Shown here piece by piece: positions 1 through 6,114 of a DNA stretch of 18,406 nucleotides. The notes under the pieces are model-generated. The model was given only the letters and a program-made list of their open reading frames with translations, was not told the DNA's origin and searched no databases. The stretch covers positions 1-18,406 of the forward strand of contig JBBSQD010000113.1 in the NCBI GenBank assembly GCA_038258185.1, given 5' to 3'. How positions within the stretch are numbered: the stretch's first letter is position 1; the number at the start of each line of letters is the position of its first letter. A program made the translations under genes and the position numbers. The stretch comes from JAIOHN01 sp038258185. Its GTDB lineage: Bacteria; Chloroflexota; Anaerolineae; Aggregatilineales; Phototrophicaceae.

Positions 1-744
1 CTCCGACTCTACACGACGACGGCAACTGTCCGGCTGGCGAATGAGCTGACCTACAGTTATTCCCAGATTCGCCCCTCGGTGAGTTTCGACATTATTGAGA
101 GCAATTACCAGGCCGTGCTGGATCATGTTCTGGCCGAGCAGAGTGCTTACTTTCTGACCAATCATCTGCCCGCGCCGGATGAAACCGCGCTGTGGGCTGC
201 GCCTATCGGTCAGGATGGTATTGCCATCATCGCCCATCCGGATAATACGGTGCACGGCCTGACCATGTCGCAACTGCGGGATATTTATCAGGGGCGCATC
301 ACCAACTGGTCAGATGTCGGCGGCAACGATCAGCCGATCCGCGTATTTACGCGCGAAGAGGGTTCAGGGACACGGGTCGAGTTTGAGCAACTGGTCATGG
401 GTGACCGGCAAACCACGCGCTCCGCGATGATCGCGCCGTCGGGCAAAGCAATGATGCTGAGTGTCATGCGCGAAAGCAATGGCATCGGCTATGTGTCAAT
501 GAGTTATCTCGATTCGAGTGTGCAGGCATTAGCTCTTGATGACACGGCGCTGACCAGCGACACAGTGTATGACAACACCTATCCGCTGCGCTCGACGCTG
601 TTTATTGCCGGTATGCAGGAGCCGCAAGATGCGGAATATCGCGCTTTTATCGGCTGGGCGCAAAGCCCGGTCGGGCAGGAGATCGTCCAGCGATTCCATG
701 CGCCGATGCTCAAGCCGGAACCGCTGACCGAAACTGCGAGTTAG
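1..744 (+). CDS. PstS-like phosphate-binding protein (5' end missing)
   Basis: This is the C-terminal 247 residues of a periplasmic-type phosphate-binding protein, the receptor of the PstSCAB uptake transporter. The reading frame is open to base 1 (it begins LRLYTTTATVRLANEL), so the gene starts outside the window; the GTG at 79 is internal. Visible family features are TTTAT near the start, a GLTMSQLRDIYQGRITNW block that matches the conserved L--IY-G---NW of PstS-type proteins, and the phosphate-loop motif TREEGSGTRVEFEQL. The C-terminal lobe ends with YRAFIGWAQSPVGQEIVQ, also typical. The TAG stop overlaps the TAA stop of the opposing gene within the four bases 741-744. The pst permease genes are not in view, so a phosphate-sensing or stand-alone binding role remains possible. 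Confidence 0.85.
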   Translation, partial: LRLYTTTATVRLANELTYSYSQIRPSVSFDIIESNYQAVLDHVLAEQSAYFLTNHLPAPDETALWAAPIGQDGIAIIAHPDNTVHGLTMSQLRDIYQGRITNWSDVGGNDQPIRVFTREEGSGTRVEFEQLVMGDRQTTRSAMIAPSGKAMMLSVMRESNGIGYVSMSYLDSSVQALALDDTALTSDTVYDNTYPLRSTLFIAGMQEPQDAEYRAFIGWAQSPVGQEIVQRFHAPMLKPEPLTETAS

Positions 745-1124
745 ACAAAATAAGCAAATAACATACTGTAGAGCAGCAGCATGATCAAAATCCACATCCC
801 CAGGAAAGCCATGTCGCGGTACATCGAATAACGATTGCGCCGGTTCTGGACACCCATCTCCTGCTCACGCAGGCGATAAAGCGCCGCCGCCGCAAAAGTA
901 TTGTTGGGGTTCACGCGCAGCACATTATCCAGACAGAGCGAACTCAAATCCAGCGACTCCACCACGACGCTCATCCAGAGCCACGCTTCTTCAAAGTCGT
1001 TGTACTCATGCACCAGTTCGCGCAGGAGTTGCAGCGCTTCGTCACGGCGATCCACTTTGATCAGCTCAATCGCGTCCAGCAGCTTATCCACGCGCGATGT
1101 GCCCGGGTCATGTTCCTCGCTCAT
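741..1124 (-). CDS. Small TPR-like protein with C-terminal membrane anchor
   Basis: The 127-residue protein has two parts. Residues 11-88 are helical and TPR-like: one helix pair around DEALQLLRELVHEYNDFEEAWLWM and a second around SLCLDNVLRVNPNNTFAAAAL, with the N-P-N turn common in TPRs. Residues 107-126 form one hydrophobic segment (FLGMWILIMLLLYSMLFAYF) at the extreme C terminus, preceded by a basic stretch (RRNRYSMYR), so a cytoplasmic TPR domain tethered by its tail is expected. Its ATG overlaps the TGA of the upstream LmbE gene as ATGA (1124-1121), which suggests translational coupling and a shared task. The partner is unknown. Short TPR-plus-membrane proteins of this kind are usually annotated hypothetical. 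Confidence 0.75.
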   Translation of the reverse strand: MSEEHDPGTSRVDKLLDAIELIKVDRRDEALQLLRELVHEYNDFEEAWLWMSVVVESLDLSSLCLDNVLRVNPNNTFAAAALYRLREQEMGVQNRRNRYSMYRDMAFLGMWILIMLLLYSMLFAYFV

Positions 1125-1990
1125 GCGATGCCTACGGGCGAATCCAGTTTGACCCCGGCGAACAGATCATTTTCCGTCACACGATTAGCCTGCGGTTCGG
1201 GGAACACACGTGTCAAACCCTGCTGGCTGAACAGAGTTCGTCGCAGCCACATGGGCGGACGACCCAGCCCACCGGCCAACTGACTGGTGTGGCAGTTGCT
1301 GGCATCATCCCACGCTTCGAGATAATCCAGCACATTAATGCGGATGTGAACCGGCTCAATATTTTCGAGGATTTTCACCATATCGATATCTTTATTGCGG
1401 CCCATCGCGCGCGGGTCTTCGCCCTTCATGCGCAGACGGAAAATCCGCCATTGCAACGGCCAGCGCGGGGAAGCCGGGTAATAAAGTTTCTGTGGCTGAT
1501 ACGGTTCCTGATCGGTGTTGTAACTGGCATCGCCTGCCAGCTTGAAAGCATCCACAGTGGCGCGTTGGATAGCGATATGATCCGGGTGACCGTAACCCCC
1601 GTAACGATTAAAGGTGAGGACGACCTGCGGGCATACTTCACGGATAACCTCAACCACTTTGCGCGCCAGTTCTTCACGCGGCGCCTGCCACGAACATTCC
1701 GGGTCGAGGCTGCTTTGGGAATTCATCATGCCGCTGTCTTTATAACCCAGCGTAAAAACTTTTTTGAAGCCCAGCTTGGATGCGGCACAATCCAGTTCGG
1801 CCAGACGCAATTCAGCGACTGAATTGTAGCCATTCAGCAATTCCGGCGAAACCGTCCCGGCTCCACCATCGGTCGAGCAAATCAGATAGACATCGACCCC
1901 TTCAGCCACGTACTTGGCGATCAAGCCGCCCAGGCCAAAACTCTCATCGTCAGGGTGTGCCAGTGCGATCAAGATACGACGTTGAGACAT
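1121..1990 (-). CDS. LmbE/PIG-L family zinc N-acetylglucosaminyl deacetylase
   Basis: This 289-residue protein belongs to the LmbE/PIG-L family, which removes N-acetyl groups from GlcNAc-linked substrates such as mycothiol and bacillithiol precursors and lipid- or inositol-linked sugars. The N-terminal zinc motif AHPDDE is at residues 11-16 and the third ligand lies in GGYGHPDH at 131-138. By analogy with MshB, His12, Asp15 and His138 bind zinc and Asp14 is the catalytic base. The length is closer to MshB-type enzymes (about 300) than to short BshB1 enzymes. The ATG at 1990 is preceded by GGAGAGGT with 4 bases between, a convincing ribosome site. The gene overlaps the small TPR-like gene by four bases and is probably transcribed with it. 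The exact substrate cannot be told from sequence; no thiol-biosynthesis partner is in the window. Confidence 0.9.
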   Translation of the reverse strand: MSQRRILIALAHPDDESFGLGGLIAKYVAEGVDVYLICSTDGGAGTVSPELLNGYNSVAELRLAELDCAASKLGFKKVFTLGYKDSGMMNSQSSLDPECSWQAPREELARKVVEVIREVCPQVVLTFNRYGGYGHPDHIAIQRATVDAFKLAGDASYNTDQEPYQPQKLYYPASPRWPLQWRIFRLRMKGEDPRAMGRNKDIDMVKILENIEPVHIRINVLDYLEAWDDASNCHTSQLAGGLGRPPMWLRRTLFSQQGLTRVFPEPQANRVTENDLFAGVKLDSPVGIA

Positions 1991-2182
1991 ACTTACCTCT
2001 CCACTTCCTTATCACCTTAAAGTTCGTATAATATCAGATCATGTTCAAGAGGGCATCCTTACCATTCCTGACCATTGGCGGCCACGCCTTTAAAAATCCC
2101 CTGTGCAATCTTTTCGCTGCGGCGTATACTGTTTCGCCGTGCCGCTTCACATTGCGCACGATCGCTTTGTCAGAAACTTCGT

Positions 2183-2187
2183 GAGGA
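2183..2187 (+). promoter_or_regulatory. Ribosome site fixing the DUF3048 start
   Basis: GAGGA stands four bases before the ATG at 2192. The frame is open further upstream to an ATG at 2075, but those 39 residues are basic and would bury the signal peptide. The short start puts a clean signal sequence at the N terminus, so 2192 is preferred. Confidence 0.65.
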
Positions 2188-2191
2188 CTCC

Positions 2192-3655
2192 ATGCGCCGA
2201 AAGCTATCCATTTCTGTTAGTTTGCTATTCCTGCTGCCGCTTCTGATGGCACTGCCCACCACCGCAGAGGAAGTCGCTGTTCAGGTGACTTTACCGGGTA
2301 CGAATACCCCGCGGCCAGCCGCATTCGCCACCAACACAGCGGTGCCGACGCAGACTTCCACCTTTACGCCCAGCCCATCATTCACGCCGTCGCTGATTCC
2401 CACCGACACGCAGACTCCCACGCAGACCGCAACACCGACTGCAACCGCCACGGCGACTTTTACGCCCACCGATACGCCGACACCCACGCAAACACCGTCG
2501 CCGACCCCGACACCCAACGGGCCACTTTCCTACCCGGAAGGCGTAAACCCGCTGACAGGTCTGCCCTACCCAGATGAAGCATCGATGGAACGGCGCAATC
2601 TGATCGTCAAAATCAGCAATTATCCGCCGATTGTGCGCCCGCAAACCGGCGTGAATCTGGCGGATGTGGTCTTCGAGATGGAGGCCGAAGGCGGTGTCAC
2701 GCGTTTCGCGGCGATCTTCCGCAGCAATATGCCGGATCATGTGGGTTCGGTACGCAGTGGCCGCTTATATGATCTGGAACTGATCGCCATGTATAACGCG
2801 CTGCTGGCCTATTCCGGCACCAGTGAGCCTATCCAGAAACTGTTCCTGCGCTCGCCGTATGTCTATCAGTTCTTCTCACCGCTGAAAGGCGATAACTGTG
2901 AAGACGCGGGTTTCTGTCGTTTCCCGGCAGAGGGCAAAGCCTTTGAGCACACCATGTTCCTGGATACCACTATGCTGTATAACCTGGCGACCCAGCGCAA
3001 TATCAACACCGGTTACCCGGCGCGCGGTTTTGCCTTCAGCGAAACACCGGACAGCGGTGGCGCAGTCGGTAAAGACATTTTTATCGACTGGTATGGTCAG
3101 ACCGATGCCCGCTGGCAGTATGACGAAACCAGCGGTCATTATGTGCGCTGGACAGACAGCAAGCCGCATTTCGATGCCGGTGATGGTCAGCAGTTGTGGA
3201 CGGACAATATGGTGATTATCCAGGTGCCGCATGAACGCCGCCCTGACCTGTTCCCTGAAGGTTCCAATTACGAATCGCTGGAAGTGCAGTTATGGGGACA
3301 AGGCCCCGCTGTGTTGGTGCGCGATGGCCGCTGGTATCAGGGTTTCTGGAAACGCGAATGCAACGAAGATACCCCGACAGCGACCCCGACGATTGAGGCC
3401 GAACCCGCCTATGCTGAACCGCCCATCCGCGATTGCTTCAGCCGACCCGGCACAGCGCTGCAACTGTTCTACGGCAACAATCAGCCGATGATGATGAAAC
3501 CGGGGCGCACCTGGGTATCGGTCGTGCGTGGTTTTGGTGATGTCGTGCTGAGTGAAGAACCACGCGATATGGTGGCTACGGCAACCGCGCTGCAACTGAA
3601 CGCCTCACCCACACCGACTCCGGGCGGCCCGTCACCGACACCACTGCCGGAATAA
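2192..3655 (+). CDS. Exported DUF3048 (YerB-like) protein with Thr/Pro linker
   Basis: The 487-residue protein begins with a signal peptide (MRRKLSISVSLLFLLPLLMA, then LPTTAEE). There is no lipobox cysteine, unlike Bacillus YerB, which is a lipoprotein. Residues about 36-110 are a low-complexity Thr/Pro linker, followed by the N-terminal DUF3048 domain: NPLTGLPYPDEA at 119-130, RNLIVKISNYPPIVRPQTG, then ADVVFEMEAEGGVTRFAAIF and VGSVRSGRLYDLELI. The D-V-V-x-E, E-G-G-x-T-R-F and G-x-V-R-S-x-R blocks are the family signature. The second half, including RTWVSVVRG, fits the C-terminal DUF3048 domain, and a further Thr/Pro tail closes the protein. The function of DUF3048 is not settled. The linker suggests the domain is held away from the membrane, in or near the cell wall. 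The gene stands alone, divergent from LmbE. Confidence 0.85.
   Translation: MRRKLSISVSLLFLLPLLMALPTTAEEVAVQVTLPGTNTPRPAAFATNTAVPTQTSTFTPSPSFTPSLIPTDTQTPTQTATPTATATATFTPTDTPTPTQTPSPTPTPNGPLSYPEGVNPLTGLPYPDEASMERRNLIVKISNYPPIVRPQTGVNLADVVFEMEAEGGVTRFAAIFRSNMPDHVGSVRSGRLYDLELIAMYNALLAYSGTSEPIQKLFLRSPYVYQFFSPLKGDNCEDAGFCRFPAEGKAFEHTMFLDTTMLYNLATQRNINTGYPARGFAFSETPDSGGAVGKDIFIDWYGQTDARWQYDETSGHYVRWTDSKPHFDAGDGQQLWTDNMVIIQVPHERRPDLFPEGSNYESLEVQLWGQGPAVLVRDGRWYQGFWKRECNEDTPTATPTIEAEPAYAEPPIRDCFSRPGTALQLFYGNNQPMMMKPGRTWVSVVRGFGDVVLSEEPRDMVATATALQLNASPTPTPGGPSPTPLPE
2296..2517 (+). repeat. Thr/Pro-coding low-complexity tract
   Basis: The stretch is built of degenerate ACN/CCN codon runs with repeated units such as ACGCAGACTCCCAC and CCGACACCCAC. 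It encodes the TPT-rich linker of the exported protein. The units are imperfect, so it is a compositional repeat and not a clean tandem array. Such tracts can change length by slippage. Confidence 0.6.
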
Positions 3656-3690
3656 AGATCACGTGATTGTCAGGTTGTTTATCTTGCCCC

Positions 3691-3772
3691 TCTATCCCCG
3701 GCCCTTTCTCCCACTGTGGGGAGAAAGGGAGAATGACTTGGTTCATATATGGGAGTTAGGGGCCGGGGTAGA
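3691..3772. repeat. Compound inverted repeat (nested hairpins)
   Basis: An inner perfect 11-bp stem pairs 3702-3712 (CCCTTTCTCCC) with 3719-3729 (GGGAGAAAGGG) around a 6-base loop. Outer arms pair 3691-3704 (TCTATCCCCGGCCC) with 3760-3772 (GGGCCGGGGTAGA), allowing a one-base gap. The two stems share the CCC at 3702-3704, so the RNA or DNA could take two alternative folds. It lies 35 bases after the DUF3048 stop and could serve as its terminator, although no T-run follows the inner hairpin. The nested form fits a dispersed palindromic repeat or a small non-coding mobile repeat better than a plain terminator. Confidence 0.7.
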
Positions 3773-3878
3773 AAACTTCTCTAGCATCCATAACTGGCGA
3801 TCACAGTAAAATCACTATTGCGTCGAGAGGGACATGGGATTGAGTTTTATCCACACAACCCTCTCAGCGCTTCCTCGT

Positions 3879-3884
3879 TATAAT
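3879..3884 (+). promoter_or_regulatory. Possible -10 box for the methyltransferase gene
   Basis: A perfect TATAAT lies 66 bases before the methyltransferase ATG, in the otherwise geneless stretch 3773-3950. The bases 17 upstream (CAACCC) do not resemble TTGACA, so the call rests on the -10 hexamer alone. Confidence 0.3.
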
Positions 3885-3950
3885 CCCAACCCTATTGCCT
3901 TCACAAAACAAATTTAGCACTCACACGGCGGCTGAAAAGGAGATTGCCGG

Positions 3951-4733
3951 ATGTCACAGGACGAAACCAAAGCTCAGGTTCAGGCGCGTTTCAGCCAGTT
4001 TGCGCAGGCTTATGTGACCAGCACCAATCACGCGCAGGGCACGGAGTTGAATCGCTTAGTGGAGATGGCGCAGCCGCAGGCGGACTGGCTTGTGCTGGAT
4101 GTGGCGACAGGCGGCGGTCACACCGCGCTGAAATTCGCGCCGCATGTGGCGCGGGTTGTCGCGGCAGATTTTTCGCAGGCGATGCTGCAAGCGGCGCGTG
4201 AACATATCCTCACTTCCGGCAACCTGAATGTCCGCTTTGTGAATACCGACGCGGAAGCTATCGCCCTGGCTGACAACAAGTTTGATCTGGTGACCTGCCG
4301 CATCGCGCCGCATCACTTCCCGGATTGTTTCAGCTTTGTGCAGGAATGTGCGCGGGTGCTGAAACCGGGCGGGACGCTCTTGGTGCAGGATCACCTCCTG
4401 CCGGATGAAAGACGCGCGGCGGATTATATCAACGCGTTTCAACGCCTGCGTGATCCCAGCCACGTACGCGGTTTTGCGGCCTATGAATGGGAGGGCATGT
4501 TTCTGGATGCCGGCCTGACTGTCAGCGCTGTCGAAAGTGCAGTGTATACCTCAAGACTTGTGCCGTGGGCAGAGCGTCAGGGGCGCAGCGCCGCTGTGAT
4601 TGAGCGCTTGCAGATTATGCTAATGCAGGCACCAGACGCGGTGCGTCCGTGGCTCAATCCGCAATATGCCGGGACTGCCGATGCCACCTTCGAGCAGCGT
4701 TATATCCTCATCGCAGGCCGCAAACCCAATTAG
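3951..4733 (+). CDS. Class I SAM-dependent methyltransferase (UbiE/Methyltransf_11 type)
   Basis: The 260-residue soluble protein has a class I Rossmann methyltransferase fold. Motif I is VLDVATGGGHTA (residues 48-59), the acidic residue that ends strand 2 is Asp73 in VVAADFSQAML, motif II is around FDLVTCRIAPHHF (111-123), and motif III is VLKPGGTLLVQD (136-147). It transfers a methyl group from S-adenosylmethionine to an unknown small-molecule acceptor. UbiE-like sequence alone does not prove quinone methylation. The start is set by AAAGGAG eight bases before the ATG. The Imm5-like gene follows 30 bases downstream on the same strand and may be read from this promoter. A second copy of its last 18 codons, including the stop, occurs at 5451-5504. 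Confidence 0.88.
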   Translation: MSQDETKAQVQARFSQFAQAYVTSTNHAQGTELNRLVEMAQPQADWLVLDVATGGGHTALKFAPHVARVVAADFSQAMLQAAREHILTSGNLNVRFVNTDAEAIALADNKFDLVTCRIAPHHFPDCFSFVQECARVLKPGGTLLVQDHLLPDERRAADYINAFQRLRDPSHVRGFAAYEWEGMFLDAGLTVSAVESAVYTSRLVPWAERQGRSAAVIERLQIMLMQAPDAVRPWLNPQYAGTADATFEQRYILIAGRKPN

Positions 4734-4763
4734 GGCGTGGAATGAGAAAGGACAGGCAGCCGA

Positions 4764-5279
4764 ATGATTCTACCTAAGGAAAGAGATCCCAGGTTCGTGA
4801 CCATTCGTCGCGGCGGGACACTGCTAGACGCGCATCATCACCTGCTTGCGCTATGGGCAGCCGACTGCGCCCAGCATGTCCTACATTTCTTCGAGCAAGT
4901 GCAACCCGATGACGACCGTCCGCGTCGGGCGATTGAGCAGATACACGCCTGGGTGCGCGGTGACGTTTCGATGACTCAAGCCCGTACCGCTGCTGGACAC
5001 GCCATGGGCGCTGCCAGAGTGTTAAGCGGTGCTGCGAGAAATGCAGCTTACGCTGCCGGGCAAGCTGCGGCGGTGGCGCATGTGGCAGCTCATGAGCTGG
5101 GTGCAGCCGCCTATGCGATCAAAGCGGTACGCGCGGCGGCTCCTGAAGATGCGCGTAACAAGGCGGGTCGTCTGGAATGCCAGTGGCAGCTCGCGCAGCT
5201 TCCCGGCGAAATCCGCGAACTCGTGCTTGATGACCAGAGGTTGCGCAATGAGTTGTGCTGGTTCGTATTCGATTGCTGA
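4764..5279 (+). CDS. Imm5-like putative immunity protein
   Basis: The 171-residue protein matches my memory of the Imm5-like family (putative immunity proteins of polymorphic-toxin systems). The pattern is LALWAADCAQHVLHFFEQ, then DDRPRRAIEQIHAWVRGD, a long Ala/His-rich helical core (residues about 72-125, with AAGQAAAVAHVAAHELGAAAY), and a C-terminal block QWQLAQLPGEIRELVLDD. Family members are presumed to bind and neutralise a toxin inside the cell. No toxin gene is in the window, so this is an orphan immunity gene. The start is ATG 4764 with AAAGGA 11 bases upstream. It lies 30 bases after the methyltransferase stop on the same strand. Base composition is GC-rich like its neighbours (about 67% in one 60-base row), unlike the other immunity gene nearby. 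Confidence 0.75.
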   Translation: MILPKERDPRFVTIRRGGTLLDAHHHLLALWAADCAQHVLHFFEQVQPDDDRPRRAIEQIHAWVRGDVSMTQARTAAGHAMGAARVLSGAARNAAYAAGQAAAVAHVAAHELGAAAYAIKAVRAAAPEDARNKAGRLECQWQLAQLPGEIRELVLDDQRLRNELCWFVFDC

Positions 5280-5322
5280 CGCAGACACGTTGAACAACCA
5301 CTAAGGTAAATTCGTCTGGTAC

Positions 5323-5342
5323 GGACATGCCATGCCATGTCC
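5323..5342. repeat. Short intergenic palindrome, copy 1
   Basis: GGACATGCCATGCCATGTCC can pair its outer seven bases each side (GGACATG/CATGTCC). With the preceding GTAC it shares GTACGGACA with the reverse complement of the palindrome at 7456-7475, so the two appear to be members of one family in opposite orientation. It lies 43 bases after the Imm5-like stop and might also act as that gene's transcript end. Confidence 0.6.
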
Positions 5343-5373
5343 TCTACAATAAATTCTATTTTACGGATAGATA

Positions 5374-5434
5374 CTAAATAATCTGCAAGAGGGCTTCTGC
5401 CGCTTTTTCCGGCCCGCCGAGTGCCACCAGCTCA
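5374..5434 (-). pseudogene. 3'-end remnant of a second GT1 glycosyltransferase
   Basis: These 61 bases align without gaps to 6115-6175, the last 20 codons of the intact glycosyltransferase, at 55 of 61 positions. Read on the minus strand they encode ELVALGGPEKAAEALLQII and a TAG stop; the intact gene ends ELVALGGPEKAAEALLKIV. Of the six base differences three are silent and the others give K to Q and V to I, so this end came from a working homologue and not from a decaying copy. Upstream codons may continue as YAVD before the frame is lost at the junction with the methyltransferase remnant. No start or catalytic part remains. Confidence 0.85.
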
Positions 5435-5450
5435 TCAACAGCGTACGGGA

Positions 5451-5504
5451 GATGCCACCTTCGAGCAGCATTATATCCTCATCGCGGGGCGCAAACCCAA
5501 TTAA
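5451..5504 (+). pseudogene. 3'-end remnant of a second methyltransferase
   Basis: These 54 bases align without gaps to 4680-4733, the last 18 codons of the intact methyltransferase including the stop, at 50 of 54 positions. They read DATFEQHYILIAGRKPN and TAA, against DATFEQRYILIAGRKPN and TAG. Three of the four changes are silent (two in sense codons, one stop for another) and one gives R to H. Similarity ends at the stop codon. The fragment is separated from the glycosyltransferase remnant by only 16 bases and lies 32 bases from the end of the SUKH gene. Confidence 0.87.
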
Positions 5505-5536
5505 ACTTTGGGTCATAATCCAGATTTGTGCTTTCC

Positions 5537-6079
5537 TTACGTCTTGCGACCACGAAACCAGTATTGGTATTCTATTGAAGGCGCAGCTCGTTCTAAAAAT
5601 TCTGTCAGGGATGAAGCCACCACAGGCCAATCTTTGCGCCTTTCCATTGCCCGAATAATAATTAGCTTTCCAAAATCGTCGAGTGCTGGATCACATCGGA
5701 GAATAGGGTATTCCGAGTCGCCGATTAGCTCACCGATGATCAAATCGCCCTTGAGAATATCTTCTTCTCTTTTTTCCGTTATTCTGTCTGGATGACCGGT
5801 CAAGGTTTCTTCAGGTGACCAGATTGTGAGACCCCACTGACCATACGAAATGTCCTTATACAGACTGAGTCCAGCGGCCTGATTCCACAAATGAATCAAA
5901 TCATCTGGCAAGGTCACCTCTAAAGTGCTTTCGATTTTTTCCTTACTCCAGGGTTCAGGAGGATGAACCGTGGTGCGATAAATAAAAGGCATTGGAAGCG
6001 AAGCCTGATCTTCGCCTTCAATAATATCTTCGATGCCCCGAATTTGAGCTAATATCTGCCGTATGCTTTCCTCACTCAT
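5537..6079 (-). CDS. SUKH (SMI1/KNR4) family immunity-like protein
   Basis: The 180-residue protein has the SUKH pattern: IESTLEVTLPDDLIHLWNQAAG (about residues 49-70), a W-G---W strand (GQWGLTIW), acidic loops, then LRCDPALDDFGKLIII and a final helix with SSLTEFLERA. SUKH proteins are a large superfamily of intracellular immunity proteins against polymorphic toxins, with some other roles. ATG 6079 is chosen, with AAGGA eight bases upstream; a GTG one codon earlier (6082) is possible. The gene starts 35 bases after the glycosyltransferase stop on the same strand, so read-through from it is likely. Hand counts give 37 to 47% G+C in three 60-base rows, against about 62% in one row of the glycosyltransferase, which indicates a foreign origin. 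No cognate toxin is visible. Confidence 0.75.
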   Translation of the reverse strand: MSEESIRQILAQIRGIEDIIEGEDQASLPMPFIYRTTVHPPEPWSKEKIESTLEVTLPDDLIHLWNQAAGLSLYKDISYGQWGLTIWSPEETLTGHPDRITEKREEDILKGDLIIGELIGDSEYPILRCDPALDDFGKLIIIRAMERRKDWPVVASSLTEFLERAAPSIEYQYWFRGRKT

Positions 6080-6114
6080 CACTCTTTTCCTTGCTCCTCA
6101 ACTTGTGCGCTGGG

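Noticed and set aside
1097..1822. A 241-codon plus-strand frame opposite the LmbE gene
   Set aside because: The zinc motifs and ribosome site on the minus strand explain this region; the plus frame matches nothing known to me.
2125..2130. TATACT as a promoter for the DUF3048 gene, and TATAAT at 2027-2032
   Set aside because: Neither has a recognisable -35 at the right distance, and the two compete; not strong enough to list.
2075..2191. Upstream extension of the DUF3048 protein to an ATG at 2075
   Set aside because: It would put 39 basic residues before a clear signal peptide, and GAGGA sits just before ATG 2192.
2281..2517. A long minus-strand frame opposite the Thr/Pro linker, rich in Val/Gly
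   Set aside because: It is the mirror of the ACN/CCN codon tract; composition alone keeps it open, and it has no ribosome site or family likeness.
5374..5504. An integrase attachment site pair made by the duplicated ends
   Set aside because: No integrase is present, the copies differ by 7 to 10%, and each end is a different gene; homologous recombination explains it better than site-specific integration.
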